DNA of 64,000 nt, taken from positions 1 through 64,000 of the forward strand of contig JAZSMJ010000034.1 of NCBI GenBank assembly GCA_045535815.1, read 5' to 3'. The position numbers were made by a program, and so were the translations under genes. A model generated the notes under the pieces. It had not been told where the DNA came from. It saw nothing but the letters and a program-made list of their open reading frames with translations, and searched no databases. Source of the DNA: JAZSMJ01 sp045535815 (GTDB lineage: Bacteria > Bacillota > Clostridia > Oscillospirales > CAG-272). Of the stretch, positions 23,501 to 34,001 are shown piece after piece. Numbering within the stretch: the first letter of the stretch is position 1; each line of letters opens with the position of its first letter.

Positions 23501-25855
23501 AGCAAGCTTAACGTTTCAATGTATATAAGCGATCCCTCCGTTGTAATTGGCGGACAGATAGAGCTTACCTCAAGCGGACGTTCTGATGCTAACGAGATAA
23601 GCTGGGGCGAGCTTGGCGTTAATATTCCGCTTAAAGCAGGCTGGAACCACCTTGAGCTTGATTTTGCCGATGCAAATATAATCGGCAATCCCGATTACTT
23701 TGAGATAAACTATTTCAGAGCATACCTTAATTGCTCCGGTGCCATTACAATGGGACTTGACAATATTTATTTCGGAGATACTCAGGAGCTTTCATCTGTT
23801 ATATTTACCGACGGCACCAACACACTCAGCAGAGCTTACTATAAAGATGGAAGCCGCATCAGACTCAGCACCTCGTTTTACAATTACGATAAGGAATTCA
23901 ACGGTTGGTCAGACGGAACGAATTTGTATAAACAGGGTGAATACGTGACGGTAAACGGCGACGTTACGTATACGGCTGTGACAAACGACAGACCGGTTGA
24001 CAACAACGTATACTATAGCTATGATATGGATGACGGAGGATATGATTCTCCGAATAGGGTAAAGCTTAACGGAGCAGTGAAGGGCGCATGCTCTGCAACA
24101 GGCTACAACGTTGCTTGGATAAAATCAGACGTGTTTGGCCGTGTTCTCGACCTCTCGACAAACGGATCATCTGTGCAGCCCTTTGAAACCGTAAGCGTTC
24201 CGATGAGCAGTGACGTTGCGGTTGAAACATGGTTTAACGCTCCCAAGAGGACTGCTACGAAGGGCAGCACCCTTCTTGACAGATACATTATGCAGTCCGA
24301 CGGAATCGGAATTTGGCTCGATCCTGACGATTCATCCGTAAACGTCAGAGTCGGAAGCACGACTGTAACTGCAACCAAGACAGATATAGGCTTTGATGTT
24401 ATTGATGAAAAATGGCACTATATCTGCGTTAAATACGATGCAAGCGATGCAAGAGTTACCGTTTATATTGACGGCAATTCGGTAAAGAGCGCTACGGTTT
24501 CTGTATCCGGAGAGCTCGGCGCTGTAGTTATAGGTGCATATTCACATAATTCTGCAGCTAACTGCAACTTTGACGGACACCTTGCAAGATTTGCAATAAC
24601 AAACGGAAACGAATTCTACGGATACTCTTCCTCGCTTATAACCGAGGCCGAATATGATGCATCGACTTCGATCAAGCTTGAAAAGGGTATAGTAATAGAT
24701 CGCCGTCAGTATTGGAACTTCAATCCCTTTACTTACGAGGGTGCAACCATAGCTCCCAACGATATTCAGAATATAAAGAGCCTCGGCTTCGATCACGTTA
24801 AGCTTCTTCTTACGCCCAACTGGCTGATAGACGATAACGGCGAGCTTATATACGAGAATATGACTTACATTGCTCCCATTCTTGACGAGGTTCAGAGACA
24901 GGGCTTCAAGTGTATCCTTTGCCTGCACCCCGAGGAGGGCTTCAAGGGTACGTATATGAGCGAGGCTGCTTTTTATAACGGCAAATTCTCTGATCTTCTC
25001 AACTTCTATCAGGATTTCACAGCCTACGTAGTTGAAAATTGGGGAACAGACTTTATAGCAATTCAGCTTATGACTGAGCCCAATGCAAACAGCAGCAGCG
25101 TTTCTTGGGATTGGATAGCGGACAGACATTGGGTAGCGGCGCGTAATGCATCTGAAGATATTATGCTTATCACAAGCTCCGATGATTTCGGTAACTTTGA
25201 GCATATCAAGCATATGTCTCCCGTATTCGACTACAACCTCGTATACTCCTTCACGACCTACGAGCCCTATACCGTTGGATTCAACAACTATAATCAGTAC
25301 GACTTCTGGCCTTACGTAAAAGGCGTGCTCTATCCCGTTCCCGAAGGACTTACTTCCTCTCAGATCAGCGCATTGATCGAAGAGAATATTACGATGGTTC
25401 CCAATGACCTTAAAGAATCGGCTAGATATACACTCAGAAGATACTATACCGGTGAAGCTGATATCTGGCGTATCAACTCTTACGATCAGGTATACAACCT
25501 CGATTGGCATATGGAAAGATGCGCGGCGCTTGATGCTTGGAATCAGGCAAACGGCGGCAACATTCATCTGATGGCAGTTGAGTTCGGATGCTCCGATACT
25601 CAGTACAACCAGAAGATATTCCACGCCGTTGCGGGAAGCGGTATATCCGATGAGACGCGTCTGACGCTTATAGATCATCAGACAAGCTCCTTTGAGGCTT
25701 ACGGTATCGGTTGGTCGTACTGGTCATACAACGAGTACTTCCATATGCTTGATACCACCAAGCATCTCAATCTTGGTAACGTCTGCCTTACACCTATACA
25801 GTTTGCAGATGCAGTTGACCAGAAGCTTATAGACATACTTCTTAACAGAAACTGA
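20585..25855 (+). CDS. Dockerin-bearing modular GH5-like glycoside hydrolase (1756 aa)
   Basis: Very large exported enzyme. The order is: signal sequence with a lipobox-like LVVSGC (Cys23) and an alternative AxA site near residue 30; a carboxypeptidase-regulatory-like beta domain (33-112); a type I dockerin (about 128-187) with both calcium loops (DIDENGFVDGIDV and DLNGDGYRDGIDV); five beta-sandwich carbohydrate-binding-like modules starting near 198, 377, 536, 711 and 891; an InlB/Flg_new-type repeat (about 1068-1135, FNGWSDGTNLY); a LamG-like domain (about 1140-1345, EKWHYICVKYD); and a GH5-like TIM barrel (about 1364-1756). Catalytic residues are acid/base E1498 (LMTEPN) and nucleophile E1666 (MAVEFG). 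The substrate is probably a beta-glycan; cellulose, mannan or xyloglucan cannot be told apart. The dockerin at the N-terminal side is unusual. It has its own promoter and terminator. Confidence 0.9.
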   Translation: MKNSKKLWLVLFLTVSMLVVSGCLFAVSAADGYEITGWYGTDNIGLETTVELVHDGTVVKTTTIPAFEDSYGEGAVNFWVTDVQPGTYDLVFKKAGCLSYTVTGITVINSDVNLSNSSLTSGANKPNLISGDIDENGFVDGIDVSYFIFDMGKSDAEAIYATSDLNGDGYRDGIDVAKLAFNMLSQPGSVEYDNPHINVVKNIFNFNELNPNGSFWWGLVHPTLSEDGYKGNCYTTNVGNDIICGNLGAEGTSVDFSALAEDGNYLSFYVYVESDITTTLRTDVVSIRDVYSDPCSLIWNTTGLTKGWNHIILDIDDVINHGANFDIENVQFVHFWLGTDETNWCVDELSIIEIEDYNQDSGSGEAPGDEHEHDAATNLTITDAVGPITSGADIVMFAGAIGPYDLTDYQANGGVHIELYVSDPALIANGQLELSSNSAPDTKEINWKFDGKQFQLKEGWNVLDLKFSEIPEVEQWEASFGGMDWSAVNYCRIYLNPTNTEDKTVELKNVYIFKGEAGTEPDAPEDPEDPPVGEGTKFVLTACDSIDGLWGSPLALDTQNKVEGTASVSASSNSDNVAIICEAFGSGYDLSEYQDDMFVHLSVYIDDISKMITSPGHIQFELYGGDPVDNGNGQQVAPCFRWNIGSMLDTGWNEIELSFSSAVIDDVGGRATPSIATIKSHRLFGYSTAPTTIAIDDIYVTTSATLAKKYANNLFKLDNMSAYSDSSYYSKAAWTVSGASASFSSEGAKLHDTGAVTLNVASGQTAVLCKTFSNTDLSKYADDGYLYFWLYVDKASKITGGQLELTSSTQPDCYETSWNVTSLNLKDGWNEIKLSLKDSNFASNDAIWSIINYVRFYFSVNAQTTIKVEGLYFGTADDMETVQANKVETSRDVLVLENCDTLDNWAVVGTSSCIYDTSSANAEHEGTGYITTSLDSAGDVVLAKTYQATDHWMNAVNATVNTWRIDLREYKDSKLNVSMYISDPSVVIGGQIELTSSGRSDANEISWGELGVNIPLKAGWNHLELDFADANIIGNPDYFEINYFRAYLNCSGAITMGLDNIYFGDTQELSSVIFTDGTNTLSRAYYKDGSRIRLSTSFYNYDKEFNGWSDGTNLYKQGEYVTVNGDVTYTAVTNDRPVDNNVYYSYDMDDGGYDSPNRVKLNGAVKGACSATGYNVAWIKSDVFGRVLDLSTNGSSVQPFETVSVPMSSDVAVETWFNAPKRTATKGSTLLDRYIMQSDGIGIWLDPDDSSVNVRVGSTTVTATKTDIGFDVIDEKWHYICVKYDASDARVTVYIDGNSVKSATVSVSGELGAVVIGAYSHNSAANCNFDGHLARFAITNGNEFYGYSSSLITEAEYDASTSIKLEKGIVIDRRQYWNFNPFTYEGATIAPNDIQNIKSLGFDHVKLLLTPNWLIDDNGELIYENMTYIAPILDEVQRQGFKCILCLHPEEGFKGTYMSEAAFYNGKFSDLLNFYQDFTAYVVENWGTDFIAIQLMTEPNANSSSVSWDWIADRHWVAARNASEDIMLITSSDDFGNFEHIKHMSPVFDYNLVYSFTTYEPYTVGFNNYNQYDFWPYVKGVLYPVPEGLTSSQISALIEENITMVPNDLKESARYTLRRYYTGEADIWRINSYDQVYNLDWHMERCAALDAWNQANGGNIHLMAVEFGCSDTQYNQKIFHAVAGSGISDETRLTLIDHQTSSFEAYGIGWSYWSYNEYFHMLDTTKHLNLGNVCLTPIQFADAVDQKLIDILLNRN

Positions 25856-25863
25856 TAATGATG

Positions 25864-25894
25864 CAGCTCCGTTCCATTGGAACGGAGCTGTTTT
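25864..25894 (+). terminator. Terminator after the dockerin-GH5 gene
   Basis: Perfect palindrome CAGCTCCGTTCC/GGAACGGAGCTG followed by TTTT. Confidence 0.88.
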
Positions 25895-25916
25895 GTCGTG
25901 AGGATATAAAAATCTC

Positions 25917-25945
25917 TTGACCGTTTTATGTAAAAATGATATTAT
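25917..25945 (+). promoter_or_regulatory. Promoter of the interrupted GH5 gene
   Basis: TTGACC and TATTAT with a 17-bp spacer. The same two boxes with the same spacing stand before the next GH5 paralogue (30183-30211). Confidence 0.75.
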
Positions 25946-25973
25946 TAAAGTATCAAACGTTTTGGAGGCAAAT

Positions 25974-28900
25974 ATGAAAGCATCATCTGCAATAAAGCTG
26001 TTGTTTATTTTATGGATAGTATCGGCGATTATTATACTGACGGGATGCGAGGAAAGCGTTGCTCCCGAGCATGAAGAAGCTTTGAGCGAAGAGTCAGAGA
26101 GCGCTTCTGATCAGAATGAGGAGCCTGGTCTTATTACCGTAAGCTATGATGCCGAGCTTGACGGTGCAGAAATACCTTCGGTCAGCGTAAGGGCAGGCGA
26201 GAAGATATTGCTTGCTGAGTGCGGCTATCAAAACGACGGCAGGATCTTTGCCGGCTGGAGCGACGGCGTGACGGTATATCCCGAGGGCAGTGAATTCACT
26301 GCACCCGAGGGCGATATAACGCTTCACGCAGTGTGGAAGGTGTATGCAGCTGCAATCAAAATATACGGCTTTGATGAAATGAACGCAAACGGAAGCTCGT
26401 GGTGGGGAACCGGGGCCGTGAACGTTTCGGTAGGCGGAGCATACGGCAGTTATTTCTCGACAGAGGCCGGTCAGAGCGTTATATGCGGAAATTTTGTTGC
26501 TGAAGGTCAGCCTCTTGATCTTTCAAGCCTTGAAGATGAAGAGAATACTCTTTCTTTTTACGTATACATAGAAAATGATATAAATGCGGATATTACGGTG
26601 GATCTTGCAAGCGTAAGGGATACGCCGGACGCCGATCATTCTGCAAAATGGATAGCTTCGGGACTCACGCAGGGCTGGAACCGGGTAGCGCTTAAGCTTA
26701 AGGATGCCATAGTCGGCGAAAGCTTCGATATATCAAAGGCGCAGTTCGTGCATTTTGAGATAAGCGACACCTCAAGCGTTTGGGGTGTAGACGAGCTTGC
26801 TGTATTTGGTTACGTTGAAGAAAAGCTACACGTAAACAATCTCTTTATGCTTGACAGCATGTCGGGTAAGTACGGCACATCGATGTATAGCTCTGCTGCT
26901 TGGGGCTCGGACGGTGCAGAGGTCAGCTTCACAAACATAGGAGAAAGGCTTCACGGCTCAGGAACGGTAACGTTAAACGTAAGGCGTGGAGATACCGCTT
27001 GGCTTTATAAGCAGTTCAGCAATACCGATATCAGCAAGTACGCAGACGACGGATATCTCTATTTCTGGATGTACGTTGATAACGCATCTAATCTTACGGG
27101 CGGTCAGATCGAGATAACAAGCTCAACTCAGCCCGACTGCTACGATACCTCGTGGGACGTTTCCGCTCTCGGTATTAGAAACGGCTGGAATGAAATGAAG
27201 CTGAAGCTTGTCGGAGAAGCGGCAAATGAGGATGCGATCCTCAGCATAATAAATTACGTAAGGTTTGTTTTCACTGCAAGTGAAGATACGGCTATAAAGA
27301 TAGAGGGACTTTACTTCGGTACGGCAGACGATATCGCAAGTGTTACTACCGTGCGCAAGGCAACCTCAAGAGAGGTCAGGGTTATCGAAAACTGCGACAC
27401 CTCAGATAACTGGAGGGGTGACAAAAACATAACCTTCGTATCTGCCGACAGCGAGGATATAGAGGGCAAGGGATATATTGCGATAAGCCGTGACGGTGCA
27501 GGCGACGTTGCTTTTTTCAAGACCTATCAGGGTATGAAGCATTGGATGAACGCCGGGGGCGCAATGGTCAATACCTGGAGAATAGATCTTCGGGATTATA
27601 TGGACAGCAAGCTAACGCTTTCACTTTACGTTTCCGATCCGGGTGTTATCGCAGGAGGACAGATAGAATTCACCTCAAGCGAAGGCTCGGACGTTGACGA
27701 GATAAGCTGGGGAGAGCTTGGTGTGGACATTCCGCTTGAAAAGGGGTGGAACACGGTAGAGCTTGATTTTGCAGATGCAAATATGATCGGCACCCCCAAT
27801 CTGTCTGAGATAAACTATTTCAGAGTATATCTTAACTGCACCGGTCCTGTAACAGTGGGACTTGACAACATATACCTCGGTGATAAGCAGGAGCTTTCCG
27901 ATATCACCTTCACTGCAACCGAGATACTCGGGGAGGATCCTCAGACAATAACGCAGACCTTCAAGTATAAGGACGGCGCAAGAATAAGGATGCTTGACAT
28001 TCCCGATATTGAAACCAAGGAAATGACAAACTTCCTCGGCTGGTCGGACGGAAGTAAGCTTTATATGCCGGGTGACTACGTAACGGTAAAGGGCGATGCG
28101 GTTTACACCGCACAGTATATAGAAAAGCCTTATGCAGAGGGCGTATACTACGCATATGACTTATCGGACGGGGGCATATCGCAAGAAGGTATACAGACAT
28201 CCTCGGCAGGTATTTCGGAGATCGAGTCTTCGGTTGCGGGTCTGCCCAATGCGATAGCTGAAAGTGCAGTGTGGATGAGCTCCAATACTTTCGGGCGCAC
28301 ACTTGATTTCTCGATAGCAGGAGCATACGTGGCTGCAAACGGTGTGAATGTCAGCTTATCGTCCGACGTTTTGATCGAATGCTTTTTCAATACCCCGGAC
28401 AGAGATCATTTAGAATCAAGATACATTATGGGCACCGGTGTTTTTGATATATATTTAGGCGCCGATGCAAGAGTAAATATCAAGCTTGGAAATGCAAAGA
28501 TAAGCTTTTCTCGAGATGCTATAGGTCATGATATAATTGACGAAAAGTGGCATCATCTGAAGGTCGTGTATAAAGCCCAAGAAGCTACCGTTACCGTGTT
28601 CGTTGACGGAAAATCCGTCGGTAGCAAAAAACTGCATTCAGACGCAGCCGATCTATCCTTTGATTCTGTTGTGATCGGAGCTCGGACGAAGGAGCCCAAT
28701 CTAAATGACAGCTTTGACGGACGGTTAGCAAGATTTGCTATCACAAGCGGTGATGAATACTACGGCTACGAAAGCGTTGAGATAGCCGACGGTGAATACG
28801 ACGTAGTAAGAGCTGTAGATCTCAAAAAAGGTATAGTAATGGACCGCCGTCAGTATTGGAACTATAATCCCTACGTTTACGAGGGCCAGAGCATAGCTCC

Positions 28901-30047
28901 GAATGATATCCAGAATATCAAGGATCTCGGATTTGACCACGTTAAGATACTTCTTACGCCCAACTGGCTGATAGACGATAACGGCGAGCTTATATATGAG
29001 AATATGTCTTATATCGCTCCGCTTCTTGACGAGGTCAAGCGCCAGGGCTTTAAGTGTATTCTTTGTTTGCATCCAGAGGAGGGCTTCAAGGGTACGTATA
29101 TGAGCACTAATGCTCTAAAGGACGGCACTTTTGGCGAGCTTCTCAACTTCTATCAGGATATCTCCGCATACATAGTTGAGAATTGGGGCACCGACTTTAT
29201 CGCACTTCAGCTTATGACCGAGCCTAACTCCAATTCCGGCACTGTACCGTGGGACTGGATAGCTGACAGACAGTGGGGCGCTGCGAGAAACGCCGCTCCC
29301 GATCTTATGCTCATTACAAGCTCTGACGACTACGGCAACTTCGAAAGATTAAAGGTTATGTCACCTGTATTCGACTATAACCTCGTTTATTCTTTCACCA
29401 CATACGAGCCTTAGACGGTAGGTTTTAATAACTACACAAGAAGCTCCTTCTGGCCTTATCTCAAGGGCGTTATCTATCCCGTTCCTGAGGAAATGCCTCA
29501 GCGTGAGATCGTCAAGCTGATAGAAGAAAATATATCGGATGTTCCAAGAGACTTGAAGGAAGAGGCAAGGGGAACGCTTCGAAACTATTACCTTGGCAAC
29601 ATGGACAGCTGGAGAAGAAACTATTACGATTCACGTTATAATCTCGATTGGCATATGCAAAGATGCGCTTCGATTCAGGAGTGGAATCAGGCAAACGGCG
29701 GAAATATTTATCTGATGGCGGTCGAGTTCGGATGCTCTGATACCAAATATAATCAGGAAGTCCGCGAAAGAAAGGTGCGTGTTGAGGACTTCGGCATCAG
29801 CGACGAAACCAGACTTACCCTTATCGACCATCAGACGCAGTCGTTCGATAAATACGGTATCGGCTGGTCGTATTGGTCGTATAACGAATATTTCCATATA
29901 CTTGACACCTCCGTTCATGCATGGGGATACGACGGTGTGAAGGATAGGGATAAGAACACCTACGAAGGACTTTCGGGAGTGAGCATGACACCTGAGCAGT
30001 TCGCTAAATACGTAGACCGTGACCTTATAGACATTCTTATAAATTAA
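25974..30047 (+). pseudogene. GH5-like modular lipoprotein gene interrupted by one in-frame TAG
   Basis: Paralogue of the gene at 20585. The start ATG at 25974 has a GGAGG site; the signal peptide ends in a lipobox ILTGC (Cys25). Order: InlB/Flg_new repeat (about 53-123), three binding-like beta-sandwiches (from about 127, 288 and 470), second Flg_new repeat (about 643-717), LamG (723-933), GH5-like barrel (948-1358). Codon 1147 (29412-29414) is TAG where the paralogue has TAT in YEPYTVGF. The same frame then stays open for 211 codons with perfect homology through nucleophile E1251 (MAVEFG) to the natural stop at 30047. The shortened product (1146 aa) keeps acid/base E1083 but loses the nucleophile, so it could bind but not cleave glycan. 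A single base change restores the frame. It is either a recent nonsense mutation or a sequence error; readthrough is less likely. Confidence 0.88.
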
Positions 30048-30055
30048 ACCCAGAT

Positions 30056-30087
30056 AGCGGTCCTGCGAAAAAAGCAGGACCGCTTTT
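30056..30087 (+). terminator. Terminator after the interrupted GH5 gene
   Basis: Stem AGCGGTCCTGC/GCAGGACCGCT plus TTT. Confidence 0.88.
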
Positions 30088-30149
30088 GTATGCAAAATGA
30101 GAAAATGAAAGTGCTTTAACAAATAAAGTAGATAAAACACAAAAAATAT

Positions 30150-30211
30150 ACAAAATGGTAAAAAATGCAAAGCAAAGTACTATTGACCGCAGGGGTAAAA
30201 AATGTTATTAT
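30150..30211 (+). promoter_or_regulatory. Promoter with activator-type site before the third GH5 gene
   Basis: TTGACC (30183-30188) and TATTAT (30206-30211), spacer 17 bp. Upstream, ACAAAATGGTAAA (30150-30162) and GCAAAGTAC (30172-30180) align with the direct-repeat operator at 36107-36145, including a GTAC a few bases before the -35 box. This suggests shared control of the two promoters. Confidence 0.6.
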
Positions 30212-30269
30212 ATTGATACGTAATTATCATTTTGATGTTAATTTGTGAAAAATATTTACGGAGGGTAAA

Positions 30270-33200
30270 ATGAATACGAATTTAGCAAAGAAATTACTGC
30301 TTATCCTTTGCATTTCGGTGTTGGTCTTCACGCTCTTTGTCGGATGTGATGGGGATACCGAGATTCCGGTAAGCGACGAGAGCGTTTCCGATAACGCAGA
30401 GGATACCACAGCAGATAATTCAGGAACTGAAGGATCCGAAAAGCCCATAGAGGGTGCTTCGGTAATGATTACATATGACAGCGGACTCGAGGAAAGCTCG
30501 GGCAAGGCAGTTCTGCCTACAAGAGGAAAAGAAGGCGGCACGGTTGAGCTTTCAGACTGCTCATTCGTTAACTACGGCAAGATTTTTGCAGGCTGGAGCG
30601 ACGGTACTAACGTTTATCCTGCAGGCTCGGAATTTGTCGTTCCGGTTGGCGGTGCTAATCTCACTGCTACCTGGAAGGACGGCGGTTCGGTTTTCGTTAT
30701 AGATAACTGTGATTCCAATGACGGCTGGTGGGGCGTTTCTGAGGTTTATAACGGAACCGAGGATGCAAAAGAGGGCAAGGGATACAATTATTCCACTCAC
30801 CACGAAACCGTTATCTTCTGTAACGTTTTTGACGAGCCGATAGATCTGTCAAGCTTCAGAAGCACGGGCGTTATACATATGTGGCTTTGGATCGACAATA
30901 TAGACAACGTAAGAACCAATTCGCCCGAGCTCGGACTTATCGAGCTGAATGACCCCGACGGCTTTGCATATTCAATGTCGGTAGCGACAGCAGGACTTCA
31001 GACGGGTTGGAATGAGGTTGCTCTTTCGTTCAAGGATGCGTTCAGAAAAGACGGCGATCTTTCAAACGTAGTTTCGTTCAGACTTTACCAGTACGTTACT
31101 GCCGAAACCACAATGAGAATGGACGGCTTTGAGGCGTGGATGCCTGAGGTTGCATGTACCGTTGAGTTTGGCGGAGAGTACGATTACGTTCTCGGAATGA
31201 AGGACGAAATGGTAATGGAGAACGTAAAGGAAACGGGTGACATAACCCTTCCCGAATGCGTTCTTGTAAGAAGAGGTCACACCTTCGCAGGCTGGAGTGA
31301 CGGTACGAATACCTATGCGGCAGGCGATAAATATACAGTTCCCGAGGGCGGTATTAATTTCACAGCCGTATGGACGGCAAACGAAAAGAAAACTATAACG
31401 TACGACCTTGGCTCTGACAGCGAAAAATACGAAAGCTTCGAGGGCGAGTTCGTAACTCTTCCCACTCCTGCACCTAAGGACGGTAAGGTATTTGCAGGCT
31501 GGAGCCTTGATGACGTGGTTTACGGCGGCGGTACCTACTACATTATGGGTGATAAGGATATTACCTTTAAGGCTGAATGGAGAGATATAGATAACGTATC
31601 CCTTCTTTCCGATGCTATAGGAGCATGGGAGCTGACTGAAGGTGAAGGCGAGGCTATACCTTCAGCTATAGGCGGTAAGTCCCTCAAGTCCAAGTGGGCT
31701 GTATGGCTCAACTCCGAGACCTTCGGTCGTACTGCCGACTTCTCAACAGAGGGCTCATACCTTCTCGCTGAGGATTCGGGCATAACCCTCAAGGATAGCT
31801 TTGCTATCTCCGCATGGGTTAAGGCACCGATACGTGAAAACACAAACAGAGTTATCGTATCGTCTGACAGTGCGATCGAGACCGAATACGTAAATGAAAG
31901 CATATTTGCTGATGCCGATGCCACAAGAGGCTGGTGGAGCAATCACGATATAACGGTAGGCGAGGGCGAAGCGGTTCAGGGTAAGGGTTACCTTCAGACA
32001 ACCTCTAACGACGTTGCTATCTTCTGTGCATCCTTGCGCAACGTTGACGCTACCGAATATATGGAAGGCGGAGCTATCAAGCTTTATCTTTACGTTGAAG
32101 ATGACTCCAAGCTCGATATTGCATCGGGTGGAGAAATAGAGCTTTCGAGCGACGGCGGTCAGACCGCAACTGCATGGAGACTTCCCGCGCTTGTCGAGGG
32201 CTGGAATGAAATTATCATTCCTACAGAAGGACACAGCAGAAACGAAGCGAATATGTCCAAGATCAACTATATGAGAGTCTTCTATTACGTTTCCGCTGAG
32301 ACAACACTGGGAATAGACGGCGTTTCCTTCCTCGGTACCAGCAAATCCGGCGGAGGTAACAGCTGGAAGATGTATATTGACGGCGAAAGCGGAGCTCTTG
32401 CGTTTGAGGCTGACGGTCTTGAAGGCGAAGTTCCGAGCAATGTTAATATAGTTGACGGCAAGTGGCATCACGTTATGACAACTCTCGATGGTGGCACTCT
32501 TACTTACTGGGTAGACGGCAAGTCTGTATCTACCGTATCGGTAAGCGGTGAGATATCGGTTGAAACGGACGATATCTACATAGGAAATATTGCATCGGGC
32601 ACAGAGTGGTTTGACGGCTCTATGGCTCAAGTGCGTATATATGACAGCGCAAAGACTCCCGCAGAGGTTACTGCAACTACTATAGAGCCTTCCGATAACG
32701 AGGCTAAGGACGTTCGTCTTAAGATGAACAAGGGTACGCTTCTTGAGCGTCTCGGCTTCAGAACTGTCGGACGTATCGGCTATGAAGTATATCAGGAAGA
32801 TCTCGAGTACCAGACTGTTGACGTTACGAATATAGACGCAGCAAAGAAGTTTGGCTTTGATTACGTTAAGCTTACGGTAACTCCCAACCATCTTATAGGA
32901 GATGACGGTGCGCTTATCGTTGAAAATATGACCTACGTTACACAGGACGTAAATCTCATACTCGAGAGAGGACTTCCCGTTCTCTTCTGTCTGCATCCCG
33001 AGCCCGATTACAAGCCCACCTACCTTGGAAATCTCAACAACTTTGAGATAATGATCAAGTGGTACGGCGAGTTTGCGGCGTATATCGGACAGCAGTGGTC
33101 TCCCGATGAGGTATCCATCCAGCTTATGACAGAGCCTCACGATAACAACAGCTCTGTATCATGGACGTGGATGAGCGACAGAATGTGGGCTGCAGTCAGA

Positions 33201-33947
33201 AACGAGCTTCCCGATCACACCATAATCACAAGCTCCGATGCTGCAGGTAACATTGAAAGACTCAAGCTCATGTCTCCTGCAACTGACGATAACCTCGTAT
33301 ATTCATTTACGACCTACGAGCCTTACATGGTAGGCTTCGGTACTGCAAGAGACGGTATGAGCGGAAACGTTTCCTTCTTCAATTACCTTAAGGGCGTTCC
33401 GTATCCCGTACCCGAAGGACTTACTACCGAAGAAATAAATGCTATGGTAGAGGATATAACCTCTCTCGTTCCGTCCGAATATAAGAACGGTGCGGTAAAT
33501 ACCGTAAGAGCATACCTGAGAGGTCAGTTTGATGCAGATCCTCACTACAAGAACCACTACGATATAGGCTATACGGCTGAGTGGAATATGACAAGAATGA
33601 ACTCCCTCACCGATTGGAGCAATAAGTACGGCGGAAACATCCATATGATGTGCGTTGAGTTCGGTTGTATGGATGACGTTACTGCTAAGAAGATGTTCGG
33701 TGCTGCAGATGGCTCAGGTGCGGCTGAGGATGCAAGAATCAATCTTGTTCACGATCTCAGAGAAGCGTTTGAGGCAAACGGTATCGGCTGGTCTTACTGG
33801 CTGTTCAACGGTGTATTTACAGTATTCAATCCCGAAACGAGAATTATGGACGGTATTACCGACGATGCTTACATAGCTAAGCATTACGACCCCGAGCTTA
33901 TTGAATACGCTCTCGGTCTTACCCCCGACTATTCTTGGGAAAAGTAA
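30270..33947 (+). CDS. GH5-like modular lipoprotein with a binding module nested in LamG (1225 aa)
   Basis: Surface lipoprotein (lipobox LFVGC, Cys26, then an acidic Ser/Thr-rich linker). Order: Flg_new/InlB repeat (about 66-136, IFAGWSDGTNVYPAG), binding-like beta-sandwich (140-290, IDNCDSNDGWWG), two more Flg_new repeats (296-368 and 374-437), a LamG-like domain in two parts (443-540 and 698-795) with a whole binding-like module (about 543-690) between them, and a GH5-like barrel (816-1215). Acid/base is E955 (LMTEPH) and nucleophile E1130 (MCVEFG). The barrel is clearly related to those at 20585 and 25974 but more diverged. It probably attacks a plant polysaccharide at the cell surface. 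It has its own promoter and a terminator shared with the convergent regulator gene. Confidence 0.9.
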   Translation: MNTNLAKKLLLILCISVLVFTLFVGCDGDTEIPVSDESVSDNAEDTTADNSGTEGSEKPIEGASVMITYDSGLEESSGKAVLPTRGKEGGTVELSDCSFVNYGKIFAGWSDGTNVYPAGSEFVVPVGGANLTATWKDGGSVFVIDNCDSNDGWWGVSEVYNGTEDAKEGKGYNYSTHHETVIFCNVFDEPIDLSSFRSTGVIHMWLWIDNIDNVRTNSPELGLIELNDPDGFAYSMSVATAGLQTGWNEVALSFKDAFRKDGDLSNVVSFRLYQYVTAETTMRMDGFEAWMPEVACTVEFGGEYDYVLGMKDEMVMENVKETGDITLPECVLVRRGHTFAGWSDGTNTYAAGDKYTVPEGGINFTAVWTANEKKTITYDLGSDSEKYESFEGEFVTLPTPAPKDGKVFAGWSLDDVVYGGGTYYIMGDKDITFKAEWRDIDNVSLLSDAIGAWELTEGEGEAIPSAIGGKSLKSKWAVWLNSETFGRTADFSTEGSYLLAEDSGITLKDSFAISAWVKAPIRENTNRVIVSSDSAIETEYVNESIFADADATRGWWSNHDITVGEGEAVQGKGYLQTTSNDVAIFCASLRNVDATEYMEGGAIKLYLYVEDDSKLDIASGGEIELSSDGGQTATAWRLPALVEGWNEIIIPTEGHSRNEANMSKINYMRVFYYVSAETTLGIDGVSFLGTSKSGGGNSWKMYIDGESGALAFEADGLEGEVPSNVNIVDGKWHHVMTTLDGGTLTYWVDGKSVSTVSVSGEISVETDDIYIGNIASGTEWFDGSMAQVRIYDSAKTPAEVTATTIEPSDNEAKDVRLKMNKGTLLERLGFRTVGRIGYEVYQEDLEYQTVDVTNIDAAKKFGFDYVKLTVTPNHLIGDDGALIVENMTYVTQDVNLILERGLPVLFCLHPEPDYKPTYLGNLNNFEIMIKWYGEFAAYIGQQWSPDEVSIQLMTEPHDNNSSVSWTWMSDRMWAAVRNELPDHTIITSSDAAGNIERLKLMSPATDDNLVYSFTTYEPYMVGFGTARDGMSGNVSFFNYLKGVPYPVPEGLTTEEINAMVEDITSLVPSEYKNGAVNTVRAYLRGQFDADPHYKNHYDIGYTAEWNMTRMNSLTDWSNKYGGNIHMMCVEFGCMDDVTAKKMFGAADGSGAAEDARINLVHDLREAFEANGIGWSYWLFNGVFTVFNPETRIMDGITDDAYIAKHYDPELIEYALGLTPDYSWEK

Positions 33948-33960
33948 TATAAAGTATAAT

Positions 33961-33991
33961 AAAAGTCTGAACGAATATCGTTCAGACTTTT
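33961..33991. terminator. Bidirectional terminator
   Basis: Stem AAAGTCTGAACGA/TCGTTCAGACTTT between two convergent genes; A and T runs on both sides let it serve both strands. Confidence 0.88.
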
Positions 33992-34001
33992 GTTGTTTAT
34001 G

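Noticed and set aside
24542..25678. A 378-codon minus-strand frame opposite the dockerin-GH5 gene
   Set aside because: It covers the catalytic barrel of the real gene and has no domain or start signal of its own.
29412..29414. Recoding of TAG (as glutamine or pyrrolysine) or programmed readthrough
   Set aside because: TAG is used as an ordinary stop for other genes in the window (for example 1340 and 5485), the replaced residue in the paralogues is tyrosine, and no readthrough-type structure is evident after the stop. A nonsense change or sequence error is simpler.
31755..33140. A 461-codon minus-strand frame opposite the 30270 GH5 gene
   Set aside because: Shadow of a well-supported plus-strand gene; composition is not protein-like.
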